Shown here: positions 23,097-30,777 of the stretch, piece by piece | Layout: every line of letters starts with the position of its first letter | Numbering within the stretch: the stretch's first letter is position 1 | Virus record (IMG/VR): IMGVR_UViG_3300034012_002880 | Location: 1-46,131 of that record | DNA: 46,131 bases | Source: a virus | Reading direction: 5' to 3' (one strand) | The notes under the pieces: model-generated | Database searches by the model: none | What the model saw: only the letters and a program-made list of their open reading frames with translations | What the model was told of the DNA's origin: nothing | Program-made: the position numbers and the translations under genes

Positions 23097-25343
23097 TCAG
23101 CTCGGCAGGTCTCGGGTGGCGCGGTAATGCCACGATCCCTGCTGCCTGCCATCTTCTTTCAAGCCGACGCCTAGGGCCACCAGGCCATCGACCGCCGCCA
23201 GTGCCGCGGCAGAGTCAACCTCTCGGCGCTGGCGAGAACTTAAACGCTGAGCGATGGCGCGCCAGCCGATGGGACCACCAGCTGCCAGGGCCAGCTGGTG
23301 GATGAGCCGCATCAGCTCTGAGGCTGAGGCTCCTCCCTCCCCTGCTGCCTCATGGAGGCCCAGGCACCAATGGGTCAGATGATCGACGAGAGAGATTGCC
23401 CTGAACACCATGCCGTCGCTGACTTCGGTGCCGTGTTCCCCGTCCTCGCACGCCTCGTGAATCAAGTGCAGGAGGCCAGCCACGCGCACAACTTTCCCGG
23501 CGGCTTTGGACCATGCTGACCTCATGGCATCCAGGGTGGCTCGCTGAGCCCGCTCCTGGCAGCTGTGTTCAAACTCCATGCACAAGTTCCGGGCCTCTGG
23601 CGTGAGATTCAGCGAGACCCTGGGACGCCGGAACAAGGCTCCTACTACATCTGCGAGGTGAACCTCTGCCGCCAGGGTGATCCGCGCTTCCTCCTCTGAG
23701 TCGTCGCTGGGAAGCGCTACGACCCGATCTGGCACCGGGGAAAAAATAAACCGGGCCCAGAGCCCGGACGCATCTGACCCATCGCCGATCAGACTACGCA
23801 GCACGGCTGGCTGGATGCCTCCGCAGATGGTCAGCTGGGAGGATCGGTAGAACCGGCCACCGCCATCGGAGCTGACCCGCAGGCTGGAGCCACCGCCACC
23901 GTCGTAGCTTTCGAGCAGCTGCTCCTCGTCGCCCCCTCGGCCACGGCGATAAGCATTTAGACCGCCAAAAAGTGCCGCCAGCTCGGCTCGTCGGATCAGC
24001 AGGCCCAGGCCACGGGCCTCCTGAAGCTGTAGCTGTTGCGCCAGCGCTTCCCCGGTGAATTCAGCGACCGAGAGGAATGTGGGACGAGGTGGATCGGACT
24101 GCTCGGTGCGTCTTTTCCCTCGGTTCTCGTCCCGCCATTGCAACAGTGCTCGTTCATGCGCTGCGGCCAGGTCAGCTGCGATCGGAGCGAGCGGACGCGT
24201 CAAAAGAGCATTGATCAAAGGGTCTTTTTTAATTCCAGATCGTCCCACAATTGCAGAATATAAATTCAGTGGTGCGCGCCATCCCAAGCGCCGGCTAACA
24301 ATAATCTCGCTGCCCAACTTCTGAACCCCAGCTGCGGCGGACAGAACCAACAGTGCTGCGGCTGGATCGTTGGCGGGCAAAAATTCAATCAATCGAGTGA
24401 TCGATTGTGCCAGGCTCGCTGGAAACAACTGCGCCAGCAGGAGTTTGCCGCCCTGGTCTTGATGGCGTGCGGCCGCGGCCAAGCGCTCCTGTTCGATCGC
24501 TACCGCGTCGGCTGCGCCCTGTTCGAGCTCCAGCGCTCGGAGCAGTGCGCCGATCGATCCTGCGCCTAGTTCGGTCGATCGGCCCAGCAGGGCCACTAGC
24601 GCCGCCAGGTCCGACCGACTGCCGCCATCTTGCAGTGCCGCCCTCAGTGTTGCCCTGGCGTCGTCAAGGGTCGTCGCACGTGCTGGCTGTGCTGATGCCA
24701 CGGACTCTTCTGCCTCAGCTGCTGCCTCCCTGGCGGCCTCAGCTGCTGCCTCAGCCCCCCACACCCCTCGCTCCGATTCAGCTTCCAGATCGTCCGCGGC
24801 CACAGCCGCCAGTGCGGCGGCCACTTCATCAGGACTGGCCTGCTCCGACCAGCGCAGCCAGCGAGAGGAGTAGCCGCGTCGGCTGGACACGAACATCTCG
24901 CCGTCAGCGAGCTGGCCAGCTGCCGCCAGCAGCGCAAACGCCTGACGTTGTGACGGTGGCCGTGGCGCAGACTTCACAGGTTTTCGTGGTGGGAGCGACG
25001 CCGCCCCCGGAGCAGGAGAGCCCAAGCCCAGCCAGCGCTCAACTGCCTGCAGGGTGGGCTTCATGGCCGCCGCACCCCAGCCGTGGCCGAGCAGACGGCT
25101 CAGCAGATCGAGTCCGTTGCCTCCGCCACCGCCGCCGTTTTTGCCCCCGCAATGGGAGCAATACCACGCGCCAGCGCCAGCGTCTTGGTCCCAGCGAAAC
25201 CTAGTGCTCTGTGGGTTGTTTGCCGAGCAGTGCGGGCAGGGGCCTTCGCGAGAGCAGAGCTGCTCTGGTCTGATGCCGCCAAGTCCCACCAGGATCTCTG
25301 GCCATCGACCCGATGCGGCTCGAAAGACATCGTCGCTCCTCAT
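23097..25343 (-). CDS. Primase/helicase-like replication protein (zinc finger + DUF3987)
   Basis: A 748-residue protein. The N-terminus has a CHC2/T7-type zinc ribbon with Cys36, Cys39, Cys62 and Cys65 (GPCPHC ... YCSHCGGKNG), as in primases that read template DNA. A long Ala/Glu-rich helical linker spans about residues 160-300. The C-terminal half is DUF3987-like: NLYSAIVGRSGIKKDPLIN corresponds to the family's modified P-loop, then TFLSVAEFTGEALAQQL, GLLIRRAELAALFGGLNAY, LTICGGIQP and SGLWARFIFSP. It probably initiates or primes phage DNA synthesis. Its ATG overlaps the RHH gene stop by ATGA. I see no separate phage DNA polymerase, so the host enzyme would be used. Confidence 0.8.
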   Translation of the reverse strand: MRSDDVFRAASGRWPEILVGLGGIRPEQLCSREGPCPHCSANNPQSTRFRWDQDAGAGAWYCSHCGGKNGGGGGGNGLDLLSRLLGHGWGAAAMKPTLQAVERWLGLGSPAPGAASLPPRKPVKSAPRPPSQRQAFALLAAAGQLADGEMFVSSRRGYSSRWLRWSEQASPDEVAAALAAVAADDLEAESERGVWGAEAAAEAAREAAAEAEESVASAQPARATTLDDARATLRAALQDGGSRSDLAALVALLGRSTELGAGSIGALLRALELEQGAADAVAIEQERLAAAARHQDQGGKLLLAQLFPASLAQSITRLIEFLPANDPAAALLVLSAAAGVQKLGSEIIVSRRLGWRAPLNLYSAIVGRSGIKKDPLINALLTRPLAPIAADLAAAHERALLQWRDENRGKRRTEQSDPPRPTFLSVAEFTGEALAQQLQLQEARGLGLLIRRAELAALFGGLNAYRRGRGGDEEQLLESYDGGGGSSLRVSSDGGGRFYRSSQLTICGGIQPAVLRSLIGDGSDASGLWARFIFSPVPDRVVALPSDDSEEEARITLAAEVHLADVVGALFRRPRVSLNLTPEARNLCMEFEHSCQERAQRATLDAMRSAWSKAAGKVVRVAGLLHLIHEACEDGEHGTEVSDGMVFRAISLVDHLTHWCLGLHEAAGEGGASASELMRLIHQLALAAGGPIGWRAIAQRLSSRQRREVDSAAALAAVDGLVALGVGLKEDGRQQGSWHYRATRDLPS

Positions 25344-25546
25344 GCTGTCGGCTCAGTCGTCAGCATGAGGAGCGCGCGGCGCTGTTGCTCTTGGTCGATC
25401 AGTCTGATCAGCAGCTGCTGGCGCGGGGTGCCGACCCGCTGGGGATCGTAGCTGCCCTCCGCGAGTCGATCGAGGGCGTCGATCGTCGCTGAGGGCAGAC
25501 GGATGTTGAACTGAAGGCCGCTTCGGCTTCTGCTGGACAGACTCAT
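25340..25546 (-). CDS. Ribbon-helix-helix DNA-binding protein
   Basis: A 68-residue protein from ATG 25546. A beta strand LQFNIRLPS is followed by a helix ATIDALDRLAEGS, a loop with RVGTPR and a second helix QQLLIRLIDQEQQ, the Arc/CopG-type layout; dimers insert the strand into DNA. A longer frame from ATG 25588 would put the first codons inside the CTAG array, so I prefer 25546. It directly follows the five-box CTAG operator and is co-translated with the primase gene (ATGA). It most likely represses itself and the two array-controlled promoters; that is an inference from arrangement. Confidence 0.7.
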   Translation of the reverse strand: MSLSSRSRSGLQFNIRLPSATIDALDRLAEGSYDPQRVGTPRQQLLIRLIDQEQQRRALLMLTTEPTA

Positions 25547-25576
25547 TAGTTCTCGCGTGTGATGGATCAGAGGGTA

Positions 25577-25628
25577 TCCTAGGACCATCCTAGGACACCC
25601 CTAGCACGATCCTAGGACTGTGCTAGGC
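25577..25628. promoter_or_regulatory. Operator array A: five CTAG boxes spaced exactly 11 bp
   Basis: CTAG occurs at 25579, 25590, 25601, 25612 and 25623. Three boxes read TCCTAGGA, the others CCCTAGCA and TGCTAGGC. The 11-bp spacing puts every box on one DNA face, as expected for side-by-side RHH dimers. The array lies between the divergent RHH-primase unit and the plus-strand early operon. Confidence 0.85.
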
Positions 25629-25657
25629 TGTCCTGGTCCATTGCCTCAGACCGAACC

Positions 25658-25825
25658 ATGGATCCCGACACAGCCCGCGGCCTAACGCTCTGGCGGCAGA
25701 GCGTAACAATAATTGTATATCTTTCTGTATTTTTGTTTTCATATACCTGGTTTGATGCACAGGATCCAACCGCTGGCGCTTTTGCCGTGGTGTTCGGCAT
25801 CGCTCTACTGCGGCGCAAGCGCTGA
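25658..25825 (+). CDS. Small membrane protein (55 aa), first gene of the early operon
   Basis: ATG 25658 to TGA 25825. After a short polar start (DPDTARGLTLWRQ) come two hydrophobic segments, SVTIIVYLSVFLFSYTWF and GAFAVVFGIALL, and a basic end (RRKR), so two membrane spans with the C-terminus probably inside. It starts 30 bases after array A. No family recognised; it could alter the host membrane early in infection. Confidence 0.55.
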   Translation: MDPDTARGLTLWRQSVTIIVYLSVFLFSYTWFDAQDPTAGAFAVVFGIALLRRKR

Positions 25826-25860
25826 TTCCTGCTCCACTTCACCATTCATTAAAACAAATT

Positions 25861-26454
25861 ATGTTAAAAAATGATCGCTGGATCCGTGAACAAGCCGCAC
25901 TAGGCATGATCGAACCGTTTGAGCCACGAATGGTCAGGCAGCGGTATGAGTCCGGGGAAGGCTGTCTTTCTTACGGCACAGGTTCCTACGGTTACGACTT
26001 GCGTCTTTCTGCCAATGAATTTCTGATCTTTCGTCACGTGCCAGGCACGGTGATGAATCCCAAGCGCTTCAATCCCGCTAACCTAGAACCTGTTTCCCTA
26101 GAGCGGGATGGGGATGGCAGTTATTTCATCCTGCCCGCCCACTCCTACGGTCTCGGGGTCGCCCTGGAAAGGCTGCGCGTGCCGCCCAACATCACCGTGA
26201 TCTGTCTTGGCAAAAGCACTTATGCTCGCTTGGGCATCATTGTCAATACAACACCAGCGGAGGCCAGCTGGGAGGGACACCTGACGCTGGAATTCAGCAA
26301 CTCTTCTGGAGCTGATTGCAGGGTGTATGCGGAGGAAGGAATTTGTCAACTTCTATTCTTTGAAGGCGATCCATGTGAAACCACCTATAACAACAGGGAT
26401 GGTGGCGGGAAATATCAAGACCAACCCCAACAAATCGTTTTGCCAAAAGTATAA
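25861..26454 (+). CDS. dcd: dCTP deaminase (Dcd/DUT family)
   Basis: A 197-residue protein that converts dCTP to dUTP, feeding dTTP synthesis. The family core is clear: the LSYGTGSYGYDLRLS start, CLGKSTYARLGIIVN, TPAEASWEGHLTLEFSN holding the catalytic Glu (about Glu134), YAEEGICQLLFFEG and the C-terminal GGGKYQDQ lid that closes over the nucleotide. Length is typical for bacterial Dcd (about 190). It might be the bifunctional deaminase-dUTPase form, which I cannot decide. It overlaps the next gene as TAATG. Confidence 0.93.
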   Translation: MLKNDRWIREQAALGMIEPFEPRMVRQRYESGEGCLSYGTGSYGYDLRLSANEFLIFRHVPGTVMNPKRFNPANLEPVSLERDGDGSYFILPAHSYGLGVALERLRVPPNITVICLGKSTYARLGIIVNTTPAEASWEGHLTLEFSNSSGADCRVYAEEGICQLLFFEGDPCETTYNNRDGGGKYQDQPQQIVLPKV

Positions 26455-26966
26455 TGAAAGACGACCTTGATAGACTGGAACTATCGGAAAACGTGCTCAG
26501 ACGTTTACGCAAATCTGGTATTTCCACCGTTGATCAAATTTTAGCGATCGGTTCAATCGAGCTGTCCAAAATCGAATCCCTCGGCCGAGCTACTATATCT
26601 GGTATTCGAGCTGGCTTAAACCGATGTGGTTATTCATGGTCGCCAGAAGGAGGGCAGACAAAACTGGCTGGCATTCGCTCCTGCACATGTTGTGACCAAT
26701 GGACAGGTTATGCGTGCTCCCTGGGCCACCCTGACCCGTTTGAGGAAGGTGTGGTCAATGCAGCGCAGTTTTGTAACGATTTCATACAGATCACGCTCCG
26801 CACCCCTAAGCCGGCAGCTAAAAAATTTCTTGATGTACTTGCCGGTAATGACTCGATTGCGACCCGTCGCGGATTAGCAGCCGTGCTCACAATGGCAGCG
26901 ATCGCTACAACAAAAGAATTGCTCGATGCTGCCACAGAATTGGAGGAGACGAGCCATGAGTCTTAG
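26454..26966 (+). CDS. RNA polymerase alpha-CTD-like protein with Cys cluster
   Basis: A 170-residue protein. Residues about 5-60 match the alpha C-terminal domain of RNA polymerase: LDRLELSENVLRRLRKSGIS, then TVDQILAI, ELSKIESLGRATISGI, which is two helix-hairpin-helix-like elements. By alignment with E. coli alpha the DNA-reading Arg265 is Asn13 and Asn268 is Arg16, so UP-element binding is probably changed. A Cys-rich segment follows (CTCCDQWTGYACSLGH), perhaps metal-binding, then a helical end. It could bind host sigma or activators to redirect transcription. It starts inside the dcd stop (TAATG) and overlaps the helicase gene by 11 bases. Confidence 0.7.
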   Translation: MKDDLDRLELSENVLRRLRKSGISTVDQILAIGSIELSKIESLGRATISGIRAGLNRCGYSWSPEGGQTKLAGIRSCTCCDQWTGYACSLGHPDPFEEGVVNAAQFCNDFIQITLRTPKPAAKKFLDVLAGNDSIATRRGLAAVLTMAAIATTKELLDAATELEETSHES

Positions 26967-28446
26967 ACCTGATCAGGTCCAGGCCCTCGCAGACTATGAC
27001 GCTGCAATCCGGGCAGGAGCCCGATCGCCGATCATTGTGGCCGCAACGGGTTTCGGCAAAACTCACACAGCCGCCAGTCGCATGGCTGATGTGGTGTCAT
27101 CTGGCGGTCGAGTCTGGTTCCTCGCTCACCTGCACGAATTGCTGGAAGATACCTCTGAACGGCTAGCGGCTGCTGGCGTCCGCCACGGCTGGCTTTGGGG
27201 GAATCGACGGCCGGACCCGACGGCTGCCTGCCAGCTGGTCAGCGTCGCCACCGCCGCCCGGCGGCTGGACGAACTGGGCCCACGGCCGGATTTAATCATA
27301 ATCGACGAGGTGCATCGAGCAACCGCGTCGAGCTACCAGCGGGTATTGGACGCGATGGAGCGACCGCAGGTGATGGGGTTGACCGGCACTCCCCTGCGGA
27401 CCGACGGCCGCCCGATGCGAGCTGGCGGGTTCGATGCGTTGATCCGAACGCCGGACACGATTGATCTCGTTCTTGCTGGTCACCTCTCTCCGCTGCGCGC
27501 GTGGAGCTGGCCAGAGCCGTCTGAACTGGCCAGGATTCGGATGCGCGGAGGGGATTTCGATCAGCTGGCGGCTGGACACGCCATGTGTGACCGGGCGATC
27601 CTCGGAGACGCGCTTCAACATTGGGAGGAGCGCTGCCGCGTCGCCGGTTCGATCAGGCTAACGGCGGTTTTTACGTCGTCGGTTGAACAAGCTCATGAAA
27701 CCGCCGAGCACTGGCGTCGGGCTGGCTTCAGGGCCGTTGCCGTGGCGGCAGATACCCCAGCCGCGGAGCGTCGGGATGCCCTGGTTCGGATGCGTTCTGG
27801 TGACCTCGATGTCCTGGTCTCTGCAGATCTTTATATCGCTGGCCTCGATCTGCCGGATCTGGGGTGTGTGCTTTGTCTGCGCAAAACCGACTCGCTGATT
27901 GTTTGGCTTCAGATGGTCGGACGCGGTTTGAGGAAATCGAACACGTGGTCGGATTGCTACCTGCTGGACCATGTGGGCAATTGCCGCCGGCCTGGCCTAG
28001 GTGATCCTTTAGCTCGGCGCATGCACCTCTGGTCGCTCGATGAAGGGCGATTGCGGGATGTTACGCCGCCGATGAGGGTCTGCGAGAAGTGCTACAGCGC
28101 CGCCATAATCGGGAATCGTTGTCTCGACTGTGGCCACATCAGATCAACGCAGCACAAGATCCGGGACGTGGTTCTGCTGCCGGGTAACCTCGTTGAGTTT
28201 CGCCTCGGGCAGGAGGAACGCCGCCGCCAAAGGGATGATGCCGAACGCGAGCGACAACAACGGTTTTTTGCGCAGCGCCGTGAAGAGGCCCGATGCAAAA
28301 CGTTGCACGACTGGATTGCCCTGGGAGAAGCCAGGGGATACCCGAACCCGACGGGCTGGGCCCGAGTCCGCTACGGGCATCGCCAGCGGCGAAAATCTGC
28401 CACCCGAGCCAGGGTGGTGGTGCCGGGCTCGGGTGGCAACAAATGA
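26956..28446 (+). CDS. SF2 DEAD/DEAH-box helicase
   Basis: A 496-residue helicase. Motif I AATGFGKTHTA, motif II IIIDEVH, motif III LTGTPLR and motif VI QMVGRGLR are all present, in the arrangement of RadD/Res-like SF2 enzymes. A four-Cys zinc motif (CEKCYSA ... CLDCGH) follows the second RecA domain and the C-terminus is basic. It probably unwinds DNA during phage recombination or replication. The chosen start, ATG 26956, has a strong ribosome binding site (GGAGGAG, 26942-26948), one of the few in this genome; the frame is open to 26926. Confidence 0.9.
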   Translation: MSLRPDQVQALADYDAAIRAGARSPIIVAATGFGKTHTAASRMADVVSSGGRVWFLAHLHELLEDTSERLAAAGVRHGWLWGNRRPDPTAACQLVSVATAARRLDELGPRPDLIIIDEVHRATASSYQRVLDAMERPQVMGLTGTPLRTDGRPMRAGGFDALIRTPDTIDLVLAGHLSPLRAWSWPEPSELARIRMRGGDFDQLAAGHAMCDRAILGDALQHWEERCRVAGSIRLTAVFTSSVEQAHETAEHWRRAGFRAVAVAADTPAAERRDALVRMRSGDLDVLVSADLYIAGLDLPDLGCVLCLRKTDSLIVWLQMVGRGLRKSNTWSDCYLLDHVGNCRRPGLGDPLARRMHLWSLDEGRLRDVTPPMRVCEKCYSAAIIGNRCLDCGHIRSTQHKIRDVVLLPGNLVEFRLGQEERRRQRDDAERERQQRFFAQRREEARCKTLHDWIALGEARGYPNPTGWARVRYGHRQRRKSATRARVVVPGSGGNK

Positions 28447-28715
28447 ACATCGGATCCTTGCTTGCCCTTCGCTGCCAGGTTGCGGATGCCACCCTGCTCG
28501 ATGCCCTCCAGTTGCAGGAATGGTTTTCAGGCAGACCACCGCTGCGAGTGCGCCGTGATGAGCTTCAGCAACGATGGCTCATCAGCCAGCCAGCACTCCG
28601 AGCGCGGTTGAGCCGATTGCGTGCGGCAGGGCTGCTTCATTACGAAATGACATATGCCGGTGTGGTTGTGATCCTGCGAATCGGACCGGAATCGACCGAA
28701 AGGAATGAGCGATGA
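28443..28715 (+). CDS. Winged-helix-like hypothetical protein (90 aa)
   Basis: ATG 28443 overlaps the helicase stop (ATGA). The product has helices ATLLDALQLQEWFSG, LRVRRDELQQRW and the helix-turn-helix-like pair ISQPALRARLSRLRAAGLL, then a wing-like hairpin (HYEMTYAGVVVILRI). This is the layout of small winged-helix DNA-binding proteins, so a regulator or replication accessory role is likely. The frame extends upstream to 28293, but that part overlaps the helicase and has random composition. Confidence 0.6.
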   Translation: MNIGSLLALRCQVADATLLDALQLQEWFSGRPPLRVRRDELQQRWLISQPALRARLSRLRAAGLLHYEMTYAGVVVILRIGPESTERNER

Positions 28716-28990
28716 CAGCACGAATCTTGTCACTCAATGAACTACGTGAGCAATGGAATCACGTCTCTGATAACTACAATAATTGGGACGCATTGAGCGA
28801 GGAGGAAAAAATCGAATGGGCTCAGAATCAGCTCCGTCAGGGGCTTGCACGAGAGCTGGCGCCGATCTCGTGGTCCGATCGAAAGGCGTCGCCATCTCGC
28901 GCCGTCAGAGCGGCGGTTACGCTGTTGCGGCGCCACAATTACATAGTCATCGAGCCACAAACCACCACTGATAACGACCACCATGCGTGA
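28712..28990 (+). CDS. Hypothetical protein with an ELREQWN module (92 aa)
   Basis: The start overlaps the preceding stop by ATGA. Residues about 8-44 (LNELREQWNHVSDNYNN, WDALSEEEKIEWAQNQL) closely match residues about 35-70 of the 305-residue protein at 36633-37550 (QELREQWNRQADEFNQ, WDSLDSDEKLVWRAWAQTQ). This shows a shared small helical module in two proteins of the operon. The rest is basic. Function unknown; a protein-docking helix pair is an inference. Confidence 0.6.
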   Translation: MTARILSLNELREQWNHVSDNYNNWDALSEEEKIEWAQNQLRQGLARELAPISWSDRKASPSRAVRAAVTLLRRHNYIVIEPQTTTDNDHHA

Positions 28991-29465
28991 AGCGGCCATT
29001 ATGCGAGAGATCTGGACTGATCTCTCACGAGGAACCAGACGGTTGTTCAGGAACAATGTGGGGGCCGGATGGGCAGGCGGGGGCCAGGGGCGCAAGGCCA
29101 TCCGAGTGACCCACCTCAACCTGGCTATGGCCAGGGCTGCCCTGCGCGAGGGCGACGTCGTGGTCCCTGGCGGTAGGCCGCTGCATTGTGGGCTCCGCGA
29201 AGGATCGGCCGACTGCATCGGCTGGGAGTCGCTCGAAATCGAGATCACCCCCGCCATGCTTGGCCGCACTCTGCGCCTGGCCGTGTTTTTGTCGGTCGAG
29301 TCAAAGGCAAGCTCGGGGGGGCGTCTGAGCGTGGCGCAGCGAAACTGGCAACAGCAGGTTCGGGGTGCTGGGGGCATTGCCATCGTCGCTCGATCTGCCG
29401 AAGAAGCCCGAGCAGCAATCGAAGTGGCGCGAGCTGCGCTGCTTCAGCCGCTAGCACGATCCTAG
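28983..29465 (+). CDS. VRR-NUC nuclease
   Basis: A 160-residue protein of the VRR-NUC family (PD-(D/E)XK fold). The core is visible as GSADCIGW (Asp), VFLSVESKAS (Glu-x-Lys) and GRLSVAQRNWQQQVRGAGGIAIVARS, the Q...W....GG....VRS closing motif. Family members cut branched DNA and act as Holliday-junction resolvases. It follows the helicase and precedes Rad52, which fits recombination-dependent phage replication. The N-terminus overlaps the preceding gene by 8 bases; ATG 29001 is an alternative start. The last 15 bases overlap CTAG array B. Confidence 0.8.
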   Translation: MREAAIMREIWTDLSRGTRRLFRNNVGAGWAGGGQGRKAIRVTHLNLAMARAALREGDVVVPGGRPLHCGLREGSADCIGWESLEIEITPAMLGRTLRLAVFLSVESKASSGGRLSVAQRNWQQQVRGAGGIAIVARSAEEARAAIEVARAALLQPLARS

Positions 29466-29498
29466 GACAGCCCTAGCGGAGTCCTAGGATCGTGCTAG
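29451..29498. promoter_or_regulatory. Operator array B: five CTAG boxes spaced exactly 11 bp
   Basis: CTAG at 29451, 29462, 29473, 29484 and 29495, with the same 11-bp spacing and box types as array A (TCCTAGGA twice, plus CGCTAGCA, CCCTAGCG and TGCTAGGA). It lies across the end of the nuclease gene and 30 bases before the Rad52 ATG, so it most likely controls an internal promoter. Confidence 0.85.
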
Positions 29499-29528
29499 GA
29501 TGATCGGGTTCCACGCAACCCCACCGGA

Positions 29529-30191
29529 ATGGACCCACCGCGCAGAGGGCTCTCCGACGATCAGGTGGCCCAGTTGGCAGCCCCACTCGACCGCCAGCAC
29601 GTTCGCGAGCGGAGGCAAGGCGGCAGCCAAGTTAGCTATGTCGAAGGCTGGCATGTGATCGCCGAAGCCAACAGGATCTTCGGTTTTGATGGCTGGACGA
29701 GAGAAACGCTCTCGCTGGACCTTGTAGCCGAGCGGGAGCGTCCGATCGGCAACCAGCAACGTCCGGGCTGGAGCGTCACCTACACCGCCCGTGTGCGCGT
29801 CACCGTCACCGCCGGTGGCCTGACACCCCTGGTCCGGGAGGGCAGCGGCGCCGGTCACGGCATCGATGTCGATCTGGGCCAGGCCCATGAGTCCGCTCTC
29901 AAGGAAGCCGAGACCGACGCCATGAAGCGCGCCCTGATGACCTTCGGAAACCCGTTTGGTCTGGCCCTCTACGACAAGGAACAGCGAGAGGTGGACCCCA
30001 GCACCCCCAGCACCCCCAGCACCCCCACGGCTGCGCCAGCTGCGCCGCCGCGACCACGTCCCACATCTCCATCTCCTGCTCCCGCTAGGCCAACACCAAC
30101 ACGGCCTACCAAGCCAACTCCTCCCATTCGGCGCACGCCAGCGCCAACGTGGATCTCCAGCCAACCAGCAACCTCGTCGCCCCCCGTTTGA
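29529..30191 (+). CDS. Rad52/Rad22-family single-strand annealing protein
   Basis: A 220-residue protein. The Rad52 domain spans about residues 10-155: VSYVEGWHVIAEANRIFGFDGW, SVTYTARVRVTV, GSGAGHGIDVDLGQAHESALKEAETDAMKRAL and FGNPFGLALYD, including the conserved basic, DNA-binding helix of the family. It would anneal complementary single strands during phage recombination together with SSB and the nuclease. The last 65 residues are a Pro/Thr-rich, disordered tail with ST-PS repeats, probably for protein contacts. Array B lies upstream. Confidence 0.9.
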   Translation: MDPPRRGLSDDQVAQLAAPLDRQHVRERRQGGSQVSYVEGWHVIAEANRIFGFDGWTRETLSLDLVAERERPIGNQQRPGWSVTYTARVRVTVTAGGLTPLVREGSGAGHGIDVDLGQAHESALKEAETDAMKRALMTFGNPFGLALYDKEQREVDPSTPSTPSTPTAAPAAPPRPRPTSPSPAPARPTPTRPTKPTPPIRRTPAPTWISSQPATSSPPV

Positions 30192-30194
30192 CCA

Positions 30195-30743
30195 GTGAAC
30201 GAAACCAATCTGTACGACCTTTCCAACAGCGCAATCCAGCTCACTCACCAGATCGAGGATGCTGCGGCAGGCCTGGACTCTGACGACCCCACCACAGTTG
30301 CTGCCGCCGTGGCCGCCCTAGAAGCCCTGCTGGCGGCAGGAGACGCAACAGAAGCGGCTATAGCTGCCAAAGCGAACTGCTACTGCTGGGTTATCGAGAA
30401 AGTGTCTGCCTTGAGCGATGCGCGTCGGGAACAGGCCAAGAGACTCGCTGATCTGGCGGACCAAAACGCCACCAAAGCCCAAACGATGCTGGATCGCTTG
30501 GCGCACGCGTTATCACGCGCATTTCCAGAAAAAAATCGCTGGGAATTGGAACATTTCAATCTGCTCAGCCGCAAATCTATCTCCACTGAAGTCTCCTGCC
30601 TGGCGGAGGAGCTGCCGACCGAGTTCCAGCGGGTGACGACCAAAGTCTCGGCAGACAAAACGTCGCTCCGTCGCGCCATCGAAGCCGGACGGGAAATCCC
30701 CGGAGTCACTCTAAAACAGGGTAGATCTTGGCAGATCAAGTAA
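30195..30743 (+). CDS. Siphovirus Gp157-like protein
   Basis: A 182-residue protein with a GTG start, three bases after rad52. The N-terminal half is a helical bundle (NLYDLSNSAIQLTHQIEDA, AIAAKANCYCWVIEKV, REQAKRLADLADQNATKAQ) and the C-terminal half has strands and the EIPGVTLKQGRSWQIK ending. The pattern ER.....A...K...L...L......G....... and the G..L..GR.W.I end fit Gp157, a family found next to recombination genes and linked to phage resistance in Streptococcus thermophilus. Its exact role is unknown. Confidence 0.75.
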   Translation: MNETNLYDLSNSAIQLTHQIEDAAAGLDSDDPTTVAAAVAALEALLAAGDATEAAIAAKANCYCWVIEKVSALSDARREQAKRLADLADQNATKAQTMLDRLAHALSRAFPEKNRWELEHFNLLSRKSISTEVSCLAEELPTEFQRVTTKVSADKTSLRRAIEAGREIPGVTLKQGRSWQIK

Positions 30744-30777
30744 CAAATCCCTGCAAACACTAACCAACCATCTTGCA

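Noticed and set aside
25612-25845. 77-residue minus-strand frame opposite the small membrane gene
   Set aside because: It runs through array A and lies antisense to a frame with clear membrane segments.
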